Under the pieces are notes generated by a model. The model searched no databases. It was not told where the DNA came from and saw nothing but the letters and a program-made list of their open reading frames with translations. From Pseudobdellovibrionaceae bacterium (GTDB taxonomy: Bacteria; Bdellovibrionota; Bdellovibrionia; Bdellovibrionales; Bdellovibrionaceae), in NCBI GenBank assembly GCA_019637875.1, contig JAHBUW010000004.1:62001-126000 (forward strand): a DNA stretch of 64,000 nucleotides. The letters are read 5' to 3'. Of this stretch, positions 24,871 through 33,199 are shown one piece after another. Every line of letters starts with the position of its first letter. Within the stretch, counting starts at the first letter, position 1. Position numbers and translations under genes: made by a program.

Positions 24871-24876
24871 ATTATA
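24871..24876 (-). promoter_or_regulatory. Perfect TATAAT beside a start codon
   Basis: On the minus strand TATAAT ends five bases before ATG 24865. Transcription starting 6-7 bases beyond the box would begin at the start codon. No convincing -35 hexamer is present at 16-18 bases. Confidence 0.45.
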
Positions 24877-24926
24877 CCCGAAATTCAGGGGCGGCTAGGC
24901 GACTGGACTTTTGTCAGGACGTGAAC

Positions 24927-25724
24927 TCAGTAGGCCATCCAGCAGCGCGTTCCGGACTGGGTTTGATTGTCCAGGGTGACGCTGGCGCCTTCGGCGGCGC
25001 GGTTCGCGAAGAACAAACCCGAAACCGAAAGAGGCCGCGCGGCCCCGGCCGAAGAGTCGAGAATCTTCAGGATCCCTTTGCCGTAGGCATCCGGGACATC
25101 GCCCAGATGGGGGGATGGCGTATTGTCGACCATCCCCACATTGGTGACGCCGTCTTCGGGTTCCCCTTCTTCGAAGAGCTCACTGAACAAACCGGTTCCC
25201 GATGACGTCGTCGACGAAACCCCTTCGGGGAGTGTGCTGTTCCGCAGGCGCGCCTCACCCACGCGATTGTGGCCCCGACTCCAGGTACAGAGGACTTCGG
25301 CGACGAGGCCCCGTTCGAGGTGCCGATTCACGTCGAGTGCGGCGTACTGGAACAGTCGTCCCGACTCGACGAAACTGTCGCTCGCTTTCGCGCGGTACTC
25401 GAGATCGCTGGCGCGTACGGGTTCCGGCACGGGAAGTGTTTGGCAGTCGCGTACGGTGCGGCTCATGCCGCCGTCTTTATCGACGACGATGACTTGTTTG
25501 GCGGTGACGGTGGTCGCGGTCGAAGATTTACATTCGTCACCCAAATCGGCGAGCACGTAGGTGCCGGGTTTCCCGTCGTAACCACCGCCGTTTCCGCCGC
25601 CGCTGCCTTTCCCCTGAACGTTCAGACCGTCGGCGATATTGAAGGACTCGCCGCAATTTTGAAATGCGAGCGGCACGATCATGAGCATCAGCAGAATGAT
25701 GAAGTGCGGACGACGGAGCATCAT
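24927..25724 (-). CDS. Lipoprotein with FQNC signal end, unknown
   Basis: This 265-residue protein has a signal segment IILLMLMIVPLAFQNCGE ending in the FQNC form shared by three other proteins in this window. The lipid-modified residue would be that Cys. A Gly-rich linker (GKGSGGGNGGGYDGKPG) follows, then a globular region with four cysteines (DECKSST, VRDCQTL, VLCTWS, TRCWMAY). The start chosen is the ATG at 25724, nine bases after GAGGA. It follows the TPR-protein gene on the same strand. The function is unknown. Confidence 0.65.
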   Translation of the reverse strand: MMLRRPHFIILLMLMIVPLAFQNCGESFNIADGLNVQGKGSGGGNGGGYDGKPGTYVLADLGDECKSSTATTVTAKQVIVVDKDGGMSRTVRDCQTLPVPEPVRASDLEYRAKASDSFVESGRLFQYAALDVNRHLERGLVAEVLCTWSRGHNRVGEARLRNSTLPEGVSSTTSSGTGLFSELFEEGEPEDGVTNVGMVDNTPSPHLGDVPDAYGKGILKILDSSAGAARPLSVSGLFFANRAAEGASVTLDNQTQSGTRCWMAY

Positions 25725-25784
25725 GGAGTTCATTCCTCGTCTTTCCATTTTAGCGAAAAGCTTGGCGATTTCCCAGTTGGTGTC

Positions 25785-27275
25785 TCAGGTTGGGGCGATG
25801 TTCGCGCCGAGGTCCGAGTAGGGCCGTACCCGATAGCGCGTCTGCGGTCCGCCGCCGCGTTTTTCCAGAATCAGGGGATTGAGCGTGGGATCCAGGAAGC
25901 GGGTCGCCACGCTCTTCGCGCAGCCTAAAAGCTCCTGCGTCTCTTGGCGAGACCAGTAGTGTTCGGGCCCGGGGGCGGCCAGCTCCATGCGGTACTGATA
26001 GATTTGCATCTCGGTGACGGGCAAGACGGGCTCGCGGACGCGCAGACGATAGTGGTCGCCCCAATTCAGGCGAAAGCGCGTGCCGCGCGCATCGATGCGG
26101 AAGTTGAATTGGTGCTTCGTCAGCCACGCGCGGGTCGCGTGCAACGATTGGTGAACGCGATTCGGAGAGTGATCGGGATCGAAGAACTCTTCCGGGTGCA
26201 GCAGTCCAAAAATCTCGGCGACCCGGAACGGATGATAAAAGTCGCGCAGGAAAAGTTGCAACGTTCGGTGCGGTAGACTTCCCAGGTCGGGAACGTCGAT
26301 CATCGGATCGAAGTCCGTCAGCTTCGCGGTCGAGCCGGGAATCTGCGCCCAAGCTTCCGCCGTCCGCGGCGCGCCGAACTCGTGAAGTCGGCGCCGGTAA
26401 GAGCGGTGGGGCGTGCCGAAGTAAAGATAACGGAAGCGTTCCTCGTCGAAGCGGGTGCGCAAGAGATGAAAGTCGATATCGCGTAAGCTTTCGAAATGTC
26501 CCGTGCCTTCGACTTCGCTGCGGAGGTGCAAGAGTTCCCCGGCGTCGCGATCTTTCAGTGCGCGCAAGATCCCGCGCCATTTGCGGATGTAAAGCTGATC
26601 CCACGCCTTTTCGTCGGCGTGAAGGTCGGCGGCGGCGTTCAGCTGCGCTTCGCCGGCTTTCAATTCCCCGCTCAGCAGATGCACTTGCGACAAAAGCTCT
26701 AAGGCGTTCGCTTGAAGACGACGTGCCCCTTGGGTGGCCAGCTCATTGGCGAACTCTTGCAAGGGACCTGCGAGGTTCGCGATGTCGCCGACTGCGATGC
26801 GCGCGGCGAAGTCGTTGATCAAGATGATCTGACGCAAGTAAGGATCGAGATCGGCTTGAGAGAGGCTGGACTGCAGCACCCCGAGCGCTTCGTCGTACTT
26901 CCACTGACTGACGAGGCAAAACGAAACGTAAAGCCCCCACTGCGGAATGCTCTTGCGGGTGGCTTCGGGAAGACCGCGCAGAATCTCGAGGGCTTCGCGG
27001 TTGGCGCCGAGACGCTGCAAAGCCACGGCGTACTCGGCCAGTTCAGCGGGAGTCGCGGGCGCATCGGTGGGCGATTCGTGGCGCACGAGGGGAAAAAGCG
27101 CGCGCGCGGCCTGCGCCGGGATCTGGGCGCGTCGACAGAGGTTCGCGAAGTGGACGAGTTCGGAACGCGGCAAAGATTTCCAGCGAATCGCCATCAGCGC
27201 TTGACGGGCGCGACGGGTTTCCCCCGCGCGGATCGTTTGGTCGATGCTTGAAAGCTCCGCATTCATGAAAATCAT
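25785..27275 (-). CDS. TPR-like repeat protein with C-terminal winged-helix-like domain
   Basis: This 496-residue protein is not matched to a named family. The first half is helical and Ala/Leu-rich with TPR-like pairs (ELAEYAVALQRLGANREALEILRGLP, LANALELLSQVHLLSGELKAGEAQL type). A middle module follows (YLYFGTPHRSYRRRLHEFG), and the C-terminal about 60 residues (SRQETQELLGCAKSVATRFL, then GPQTRYRV) look like a winged helix. It could be a cytoplasmic regulator sensing protein partners. AAGGA stands near two possible ATGs (27275 and 27266). A hairpin terminator lies just upstream of it. Confidence 0.6.
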   Translation of the reverse strand: MIFMNAELSSIDQTIRAGETRRARQALMAIRWKSLPRSELVHFANLCRRAQIPAQAARALFPLVRHESPTDAPATPAELAEYAVALQRLGANREALEILRGLPEATRKSIPQWGLYVSFCLVSQWKYDEALGVLQSSLSQADLDPYLRQIILINDFAARIAVGDIANLAGPLQEFANELATQGARRLQANALELLSQVHLLSGELKAGEAQLNAAADLHADEKAWDQLYIRKWRGILRALKDRDAGELLHLRSEVEGTGHFESLRDIDFHLLRTRFDEERFRYLYFGTPHRSYRRRLHEFGAPRTAEAWAQIPGSTAKLTDFDPMIDVPDLGSLPHRTLQLFLRDFYHPFRVAEIFGLLHPEEFFDPDHSPNRVHQSLHATRAWLTKHQFNFRIDARGTRFRLNWGDHYRLRVREPVLPVTEMQIYQYRMELAAPGPEHYWSRQETQELLGCAKSVATRFLDPTLNPLILEKRGGGPQTRYRVRPYSDLGANIAPT

Positions 27276-27290
27276 TGTCCTTCGAAAAGC

Positions 27291-27320
27291 GACCGGAGTG
27301 AAGTCGCCTTCACTCCGGTC
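27291..27320 (-). terminator. Hairpin after the FQNC lipoprotein gene
   Basis: A perfect 13-bp stem, GACCGGAGTGAAG/CTTCACTCCGGTC, has a GCGA-type tetraloop on the minus strand and is followed by GCTTTTCG. It ends the transcript of the lipoprotein gene at 27360-27917. Confidence 0.65.
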
Positions 27321-27359
27321 GGGGTCGGTGGGATTGTCGTTGTCGGTTGTGGGTTCAAA

Positions 27360-27917
27360 TCAGTAGGGCGCAGACAGTTCTTCGTTCAGGACGATGAAGT
27401 TCTTGATCGCCTGGCGAAGTTGATCGCGTTTTTTGCCGCAAAGGTCCTGGACCCAGGTACAGCCACTGGTTTGCGTCCCCAAGTCCATCGAGCTGCCTTT
27501 GGTTTCCAGGCGGGCGTAGGGGCCGCTTGCGATCATCGTGCAGGCCAGATCAGCGCGGATACTCTTCGGGTCTTGTTCACAAAGTTTCGCATTCGAGAGC
27601 GCTTGGACAAATTGCAGGCGCAGTCTTTCGGGCAAGTTCGCTTTCGCCGTTCCACGCGTCGCCGTCGCGGCCTTCAGGTCCACCAGATATTCGCCATGTC
27701 GACCGTCGAAACGAACTTTCAATGTTGGTGCGGAGAGAATGGCGAGCACGGGAACCTCGCCCGCGGACGGGGCGATGATGAAGTCGTCGACGACGGGTTT
27801 CAAAGAGGCTTCGTTATTGGTCTCGTCAGCGAGGGAGGTGGTTTGCAGGTTCGTGCCGCAGTTTTGGAAGAAGAGTGCCGTAGTCACGAGTCCTAGAGTG
27901 CAGATGAGTTTCTTCAT
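27360..27917 (-). CDS. Lipoprotein with FQNC signal end, unknown
   Basis: This 185-residue protein has signal peptide KKLICTLGLVTTALFFQNCG, again ending FQNC. The mature protein has five further cysteines (LCEQ, ACTM, GCTWVQDLCG) and no recognisable domain. AAAGGAG sits seven bases before the ATG at 27917. It is flanked by two strong terminators and so is transcribed alone. An envelope lipoprotein is likely; the function is unknown. Confidence 0.65.
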   Translation of the reverse strand: MKKLICTLGLVTTALFFQNCGTNLQTTSLADETNNEASLKPVVDDFIIAPSAGEVPVLAILSAPTLKVRFDGRHGEYLVDLKAATATRGTAKANLPERLRLQFVQALSNAKLCEQDPKSIRADLACTMIASGPYARLETKGSSMDLGTQTSGCTWVQDLCGKKRDQLRQAIKNFIVLNEELSAPY

Positions 27918-28032
27918 TTTGTTCTCCTTTGATGAATTCAGTTTGCCGTGACGGGGAGGGGATTCGAACTTAGAAACCCGTGTCGATCCACTGCTTAAGT
28001 CCGCGTTCGCGCGTCGGCGTGCTTCACCCTGA

Positions 28033-28093
28033 GACAAAAAAAGGACGGAAAGCACCGCCCGGCCCTCGAATCACGAGGGGCGATGCTTTCCGT
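28033..28093 (-). terminator. Strong intrinsic terminator of the S8 protease transcript
   Basis: A 16-bp arm (28045-28060) pairs with 28078-28093 with one wobble. An inner CCCTCG/CGAGGG extension follows, and on the minus strand the stem runs into CCTTTTTTTG. This ends the Rhs-fragment/protease operon. Confidence 0.85.
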
Positions 28094-28154
28094 AAAGGTG
28101 GGATGCCGGTTCCCGGTGCCGCGAGGACCGCGGGCGGCGGGTTCCGGGGTGGGA

Positions 28155-29360
28155 TTAGTTCGGTCTGTTCCGTTCGTCGAGGGCCTGTAAACTTTCATCC
28201 GGATGGTGCGAGAAGTACTTCGCGGGAATCCGCGCTGAACTTCGTGAGCTTTCGCCGGTGAGTGTGGTTTGTGAATCGCGCTGGGTCGCCGCGCGAAGGG
28301 CATCGAGGTGAGCGCCGCTGCGGGTGCGTCCCTCGAGATGGGCGAAGATCCGTCCCGTACCGAGCACGCGATCGATGACGCGTTCGACGGGTGGGGGCGT
28401 GCGGTGCTCGCTCATGATGAGCGCGGCCGCCGCGGTGACGAAGGCGGTGGCCTGCGAGGTGCCGGTCATGCGGCCGGTACGTCCCTCGGGAAGATCCGAC
28501 AGAACCTGCGCGCCCGGTGCGGTCACATCAACGCTGTGACGACCGAAGTTCGAGGACGGAACGGCGCCCAGGCGATCGTCGGTAGCGCCGACGGACAGAA
28601 TATTGGGCGTACCGTAGCTTGCGGGGTAGAATGGCGCGTCGTCCGAGTCGAGACCTTCGTTCCCGGCCGCCGCGACCAGGAGGATGTTGCGACGAGCGGC
28701 TTCGACGAGCAGGGCTTCTTCTTCCGCGCTGGGGACCGCGCCGCCGCCCGAATAGTTGATGATGTCGGCGCCGCGATCGATGGCGTAGCGGAAGGCTTCG
28801 AGGCTCGCGCGCATCGTGCGTCCGGCGGGGACTCCGGGATCGAAGTATTTCAGGATCATCAGGCGGATGGGGCGTCCCTCGATGCCGAGGGCTTCCCGTA
28901 ACCGCAGCTCGCGGCGGACGATGCCCGCGACGTGGGTGCCGTGACCGTGGCGGTCGTCGATGCGGTGGTTGTCGCCGATAAAATTGTAACCGTGGACGTC
29001 GTCGATCAGTCCGTTTCCGTCGTTGTCGATGCCGTCGGCGGTTTCGAAAGGATTGGTCCAAAGGAGATCGCGGAAGGCTTCTTGGTCGATGCCGGTATCG
29101 ATGATGGCGATGACGACGGGGCGCGGAGGTTCGCCTCCCCCAAAGGCCGCCCGCGCGTCTTTCTTTTCCGGCGGCGCGGGCGGTTGGGCTTTCTCTCCTC
29201 GAGGTAGGTTGTGGATCGGGAGGTCCCCGGATCCGAACATCATCCAAGTGAGGAGTCCCCCGGTTCCCAGAACCAGCGCGGCCTGACGTAGTCTTCGGTA
29301 CAGAAGCGCGCGGGTATCGGGGACGGGAGCAAGGATGCGTTTTTGCGGAATGGATCTCAT
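28155..29360 (-). CDS. Subtilisin-like (S8) serine protease, membrane-anchored or secreted
   Basis: This 401-residue protease of the subtilase family has catalytic Asp in IAIIDTGIDQ, His in RHGHGTHVAG and Ser in MTGTSQATAF, all intact. The N-terminus has one hydrophobic helix (RQAALVLGTGGLLTWMMFG) after about 20 residues, which may be an uncleaved anchor or a signal peptide. The DNDGNGLIDDVHG stretch is a calcium-binding-like loop common in secreted subtilases. GGGAGG lies seven bases before the ATG at 29360. The Rhs/YD-type gene is 20 bases upstream on the same strand, and a strong terminator follows. It probably acts outside the cytoplasm. Confidence 0.92.
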   Translation of the reverse strand: MRSIPQKRILAPVPDTRALLYRRLRQAALVLGTGGLLTWMMFGSGDLPIHNLPRGEKAQPPAPPEKKDARAAFGGGEPPRPVVIAIIDTGIDQEAFRDLLWTNPFETADGIDNDGNGLIDDVHGYNFIGDNHRIDDRHGHGTHVAGIVRRELRLREALGIEGRPIRLMILKYFDPGVPAGRTMRASLEAFRYAIDRGADIINYSGGGAVPSAEEEALLVEAARRNILLVAAAGNEGLDSDDAPFYPASYGTPNILSVGATDDRLGAVPSSNFGRHSVDVTAPGAQVLSDLPEGRTGRMTGTSQATAFVTAAAALIMSEHRTPPPVERVIDRVLGTGRIFAHLEGRTRSGAHLDALRAATQRDSQTTLTGESSRSSARIPAKYFSHHPDESLQALDERNRPN

Positions 29361-29380
29361 AGGGACCTCCCGGTGTTTCA

Positions 29381-30463
29381 TTATTCCGAAGCCAGCCGAG
29401 TTTTCGGGCGGGCGACGGGTGCGAATTGATGCGATTGCGGATTCGGTTCGCGGCGTTCGGATTCCACGCTCCCCAAGAGGGGATGGAACCGGCGGCGCAG
29501 GATCTGGTCTTGGCTGATGCGGCGGCTTTCGGTCAGCAGCAGCTCGTTCGTTTCGGTGCGGAGATAGTCGTTCTCGATCTGCAGGATCAGCTGTTCCGTC
29601 GTAGGGCACTGTCGTATGACCCTGGATCTTTCGGTTAAAACGGCCGCGGGCCCGTTTGGCGGGCCCGCGTGATGGTCGTAGTCATATCTTTCCGCGCATT
29701 CGTTCTGCCCGCTCACCGTCCGCACCCGATCGGCGCGACGGTCGTAGCCGATGAAGACCGGGTTCCCCCCGTCGCGCGACTCTTGGGTCATATTGTCCTC
29801 GGTGTCGTAGGCGTAGGTCGCGATTTCGGAGGTGATCTTGAGCGCGCTCTCGTTCACCGCCACCAGACGGGCTCCGTCGTAACGGAACTCGAGCGTCGGC
29901 GCCTTCGGCGTCGAAAGCCGCGTGAGTTTGTCCTTATTAAAGGTCAGATCCATGAGTTCCCCGCGGACCTGGGCGCGCAGGCTGCGCACGCCCCCGACGC
30001 GGCGGTCATCGAGTCGCCGATAGACGGTGGCGCCGTCTTCGGTGGTCTCGGTGAGTTGTCCGTATTTGTCGAAGCGGTAACGGCGCTGTTCGCTCTCGAC
30101 TCGGAAACCGTTGGCGTCGCGTTCGAGGCGGGCCGGGTTGCCGTCATCGTCACTGGCGACGTAAGTTTTGGGCCCGTTCGCGAGGGCCGTGGTTTTGACG
30201 GGCTCGAAGCGCGTGATGCGGTCGCAGTCGCGCAGCTCGAAACGGTCGCCGCGACCGGGACGGATTTCGCGATCCAGTTCCGAACACCAACCCGCACCGA
30301 AGACTCCGGTGATATTGCGGCGGCTGGAGTAGTCGAGCGCGAGGCGCTGCAGACGTTCCGGACTGGGTTGGGTTTGGTAGGAGCCATCCTTGAGATTCAC
30401 GAAGCCCGACGATCCTTCGGCGAGCGCTGTTCCGAGAAGGAACAAGAGCGCTTGAGTTTTCAT
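29381..30463 (-). CDS. Secreted Rhs/YD-repeat N-terminal-type fragment
   Basis: This 360-residue protein has a signal peptide (TQALLFLLGTALAEGSSG) and features of the Rhs/YD-repeat shell: the DUF6531-like LDYSSRRNITGVFGAGWCSELD near the start and several YD-type strands (RYRFDKYGQLTET, LEFRYDGARLVAV, TYAYDTEDNMTQES, FIGYDRRADRVRTV). It is far shorter than full Rhs proteins and has no core/toxin junction. It is either a stand-alone domain or a degraded Rhs. The downstream S8 protease is probably co-transcribed. I chose the ATG at 30463; the ribosome binding site is weak. Confidence 0.7.
   Translation of the reverse strand: MKTQALLFLLGTALAEGSSGFVNLKDGSYQTQPSPERLQRLALDYSSRRNITGVFGAGWCSELDREIRPGRGDRFELRDCDRITRFEPVKTTALANGPKTYVASDDDGNPARLERDANGFRVESEQRRYRFDKYGQLTETTEDGATVYRRLDDRRVGGVRSLRAQVRGELMDLTFNKDKLTRLSTPKAPTLEFRYDGARLVAVNESALKITSEIATYAYDTEDNMTQESRDGGNPVFIGYDRRADRVRTVSGQNECAERYDYDHHAGPPNGPAAVLTERSRVIRQCPTTEQLILQIENDYLRTETNELLLTESRRISQDQILRRRFHPLLGSVESERREPNPQSHQFAPVARPKTRLASE
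29637..29669 (-). terminator. Terminator-like hairpin inside the Rhs-type gene
   Basis: A perfect 10-bp stem, CGCGGGCCCG/CGGGCCCGCG, has a 5-base loop and is followed on the minus strand by GCCGTTTTAACC. It lies within the coding sequence about 800 bases from the start, so it could cause partial termination before the protease gene. Confidence 0.35.
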
Positions 30464-30699
30464 ACTCGAGGTGAATTGCAACCGCGAGGCCAGCGCGGCG
30501 AGCGCGTGACGCGTTCGCCGCGAGGGACGCGGGTGTCACTCGGGATTTTGTGACAGACACGAGAATCTTTGGAACAGGGGTGTTCGGAATTTTCCGACAG
30601 GGTGAAAGGCTTCGACGGCGGTGTCGAAGTTTTTCGGGCGCCGTCTCAGCGGGAGATGCCGGGTGGAGCGTGGTTGGGGGTAGGGGTTTTGATCGGGGT

Positions 30700-30736
30700 G
30701 GGAATGGGATTGGGATTGGGATTGGGATTGGGGGGG
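30700..30736 (+). repeat. (GGGATT)n tandem repeat, G-quadruplex-prone
   Basis: GGGAAT is followed by four exact GGGATT units and a run of seven G. Six G-tracts separated by three bases match the standard pattern for an intramolecular G-quadruplex. Shorter G-tracts continue upstream (30661-30699). Confidence 0.85.
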
Positions 30737-30887
30737 CGGACTTAGATTGAGGTTAACGATCAGGAGCCAGGGGTGAGCGACCAAGAATCAAAATCAGAAC
30801 GGATTCAAAAAAACATAAGAATGAAAATTCAGACTTCGATCTTGAATTGGGTGTCCGCGACCAACCCGATCCGACGAAGGAATGCAA

Positions 30888-30905
30888 ACACTGGATATCC
30901 AGTGT
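30888..30905. promoter_or_regulatory. Perfect 18-bp palindrome upstream of the HNH gene
   Basis: ACACTGGATATCCAGTGT is fully self-complementary. Fourteen bases of it (CACTGGATATCCAG) recur inside the HNH gene at 31429-31442. It could be an operator or a protein target. Confidence 0.5.
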
Positions 30906-31127
30906 GCCGGAGGGAGGAGATGAATTCGGGGAATTGACGCCGTGATCAAACAAAAATTCATTTGACCGAATTTTCGAAGCACGAGGATCGCCATAACGAA
31001 GACAACTCTCTTCGACTCAAAAATTTCCGATTCTTCCGCAGAAAACGGCACGACGGCTTCACGGTTCGCTTTAGAAGGGGCCTAGATCACCCTTCTCCTT
31101 GGAGCGAAAACGACGTCGGGAAAAGCC

Positions 31128-31982
31128 ATGTTAAACAAACCCATGACGAATCAAGAGCTGCACCTCAAAACCAAGTCTGTCGCGAAAACTTATCTGCAGA
31201 TCGAAGCGGATCTGGTCACGCTCCTCATTGAGATGGATCGACGGCGGGCCTTCCGTGAACTCGGGTACGCGAGTCTCTTTCAATACTGCGTCCTCGAACT
31301 CAAACTCTCTGAAGCGGTGACCTCGGCCTTCATCACGGTTTCACGCAAGGCCGCGGTCGTTCCCGATTTGATGGAGGCCCTCGAAACGCAAACGCTCACC
31401 GTATCGAAAGCCGCGAAGATCACCTCCGCACTGGATATCCAGCACGTCGAAGAAACCAAACAAGTCATCGAGTTCGCGTCCCAGCACTCCACCGCCGAAA
31501 CCGAAAGATGGCTCCGCGAGAAAAAGGGGATCGACACCCTCCATACGCTGAAGCTCGACTCCGCGACGATGGGAAAACTCAAGAAAGCACGCAATCTCAT
31601 CAAACGCGATCTCACGCTCGAAGAAACCCTCGGCCTCGTGCTTGATGAGTATATTCAAAAACACGACCCGCTGGAAAAAGCGAAACGCAGCTTGAATCGG
31701 AAAAGCTCGCCCGGGAAGTCTTCCTTGCAGAAGGACGAAACTCCAAAACTCAAATCGGAACCTTCGTCACGGTCCACGCGCCGGCCCCTTCCCGCCGCGA
31801 TCAAACACATCGTGATCCACCGGGACCAAAACCGCTGCACGCACCAGATCCGCCAAGGGATCCGCTGCGAGAATACGAAATTTCTAGAGATTCATCATCG
31901 GAGACCGGTCCATGCCGGAGGTACGAACGCGCCACAAAATCTCGAGATTCTGTGCGCCGCCCATCACCGACTTAGACATTGA
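31128..31982 (+). CDS. HNH endonuclease-domain protein (DUF222-like architecture)
   Basis: In this 284-residue protein the first about 170 residues form a helical region with ELGYASLFQYCVLELKLSEAVTSAFITVSRKA and VSKAAKITSALD, as in DUF222/13E12-type HNH proteins. A basic linker follows (SSRSTRRPLPAAIKHIV). The C-terminal HNH is complete: HRDQNRCTH, LEIHHRRPVHAGGTNAPQNLEILCAAHH. Such genes occur in multiple copies in some genomes and may be mobile or phage-linked. ATG at 31128 has only a weak GGGA upstream; an ATG five codons later is possible. Its target is unknown. Confidence 0.8.
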   Translation: MLNKPMTNQELHLKTKSVAKTYLQIEADLVTLLIEMDRRRAFRELGYASLFQYCVLELKLSEAVTSAFITVSRKAAVVPDLMEALETQTLTVSKAAKITSALDIQHVEETKQVIEFASQHSTAETERWLREKKGIDTLHTLKLDSATMGKLKKARNLIKRDLTLEETLGLVLDEYIQKHDPLEKAKRSLNRKSSPGKSSLQKDETPKLKSEPSSRSTRRPLPAAIKHIVIHRDQNRCTHQIRQGIRCENTKFLEIHHRRPVHAGGTNAPQNLEILCAAHHRLRH

Positions 31983-32005
31983 GGCCTAAAACCACACCGC
32001 GCGAA

Positions 32006-33103
32006 TTAAACCGCGGTTTTCACGGCGGCCAGACCCGCGATGGTGAAACGGTCGCGTCCTGCGGACTTCGAATCGTACAGGGCCTTATCGGCGCGTTTGA
32101 GCCAATCGCTGGGAGACTCGTCCGTCAACCACTGCGCAATGCCCATCGAGACGGTGAAACGCAGGGTGTGCTCATTGATGACGAGCGCGTCTTTGCGGAT
32201 CTTCGCCAGGCACAGCTCGGCGCGTTTGACGGCTTCGTGAACCGAGGTTTCGCTCATGACGACCACGAACTCCTCACCGCCGATGCGGGCGACGAAATCG
32301 GTGTCGCGGTTGAACTGCGATTGGAGCATCTTCACGCATTCGACCAGAACCACGTCACCCACGGCATGACCGTAAGAGTCGTTGATCTTCTTGAAGTGAT
32401 CGATATCGATGGCGATCATGGACGCGGGCTTCTTCGAGATCTCGATCAAACCACGCAGCTGCTTCATGTGCTCATCAAAAGCCTTGCGGTTCATGGCCTT
32501 GGTCAGGTGATCCACGTTCACCGAGGCCGAAACGTCGGTCAGTTGCTTTTTCACCGTGTCCAGGTTCTTCTTCACGTTTTCCATCCGGCGCGAGCGGCGG
32601 CTGTCTTTACGTGACTGGTATTCGACGTAGCTGTTGATGAACTCGCGGGCCTGCGCTTTCAAACTGTCGATGGAGTTCGCCTCGACCGCTTCTTTCAGGT
32701 TTTCCAAGCCCAAACGCAGATCGCGGTCTTCTTTTTTCTCGTCGCCGAAGTCTTCGGCCAGCTGATCCACGAAACCCCAGATGATACCGCGGAAATCCTC
32801 GAAGGTCTTTTGGACGTAGGCGCTTTCCTCGATGCGGTAAGAGGCGAAGAACTGACGGATGCGGAACAGCACCTTCTCCAGCTCGACGTCGTCGGCGGCG
32901 AGCAGCTCTTTCGAAAAACCGTCGAGCGTTTCGCGCACCTTGCGCACGGGCTGCGAATCGAATTCGATCAGGTGTTTGGAGTAGTTATCGATGAAGAACA
33001 AGATCGTGGCGCGGTCCTCGGAGATTTGGGGCGCGCTGCCGCCGGATTTCTCGGACCAGTCCATGTCGAACTGGGCGATCAATTTTTGCATCCACTTTTT
33101 CAA
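32006..33103 (-). CDS. Diguanylate cyclase (GGDEF domain, active-site GGEEF)
   Basis: The 365-residue protein has an N-terminal helical region (about residues 1-190) of unknown fold, followed by a GGDEF domain starting VDHLTKAMNRKAFDEHM. The active-site loop is RIGGEEF, and the inhibitory site RxxD (RDTD) sits five residues before it, so the enzyme should make c-di-GMP and be product-inhibited. No membrane segment is visible. I chose the TTG at 33103 because AGGAG precedes it by seven bases. In Bdellovibrio c-di-GMP enzymes control predation and motility, which fits the presumed host. Confidence 0.92.
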   Translation of the reverse strand: MKKWMQKLIAQFDMDWSEKSGGSAPQISEDRATILFFIDNYSKHLIEFDSQPVRKVRETLDGFSKELLAADDVELEKVLFRIRQFFASYRIEESAYVQKTFEDFRGIIWGFVDQLAEDFGDEKKEDRDLRLGLENLKEAVEANSIDSLKAQAREFINSYVEYQSRKDSRRSRRMENVKKNLDTVKKQLTDVSASVNVDHLTKAMNRKAFDEHMKQLRGLIEISKKPASMIAIDIDHFKKINDSYGHAVGDVVLVECVKMLQSQFNRDTDFVARIGGEEFVVVMSETSVHEAVKRAELCLAKIRKDALVINEHTLRFTVSMGIAQWLTDESPSDWLKRADKALYDSKSAGRDRFTIAGLAAVKTAV

Positions 33104-33199
33104 GAGGTAACTCCTGTCGATCGGGGGACCCCCAAGGTCCACAGGAGTTATCGGTCGATCCGCCCCCGCCGACAACGGCCGAAGGTCCGGTCTCGCGTT

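Larger units (their letters stand above)
30464..31127. other. 665-base intergenic region without a supported gene
   Basis: No open frame here has a ribosome binding site and protein-like composition. The stretch contains a GGGATT tandem repeat (30700-30736) and a perfect 18-bp palindrome (30888-30905). An A-rich tract lies around 30805-30825. The region separates the Rhs-type/protease operon (leftward) from the HNH gene (rightward), so it must hold both promoters, which I could not place with confidence. Confidence 0.6.

Noticed and set aside
30550-30750. Small plus-strand frame over the GGGATT repeat
   Set aside because: Its C-terminal half is only the translation of the repeat, and it has no ribosome binding site.
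30794-31051. Minus-strand 85-codon frame upstream of the HNH gene
   Set aside because: No ribosome binding site, no signal peptide and no recognisable composition. The region is more likely regulatory.
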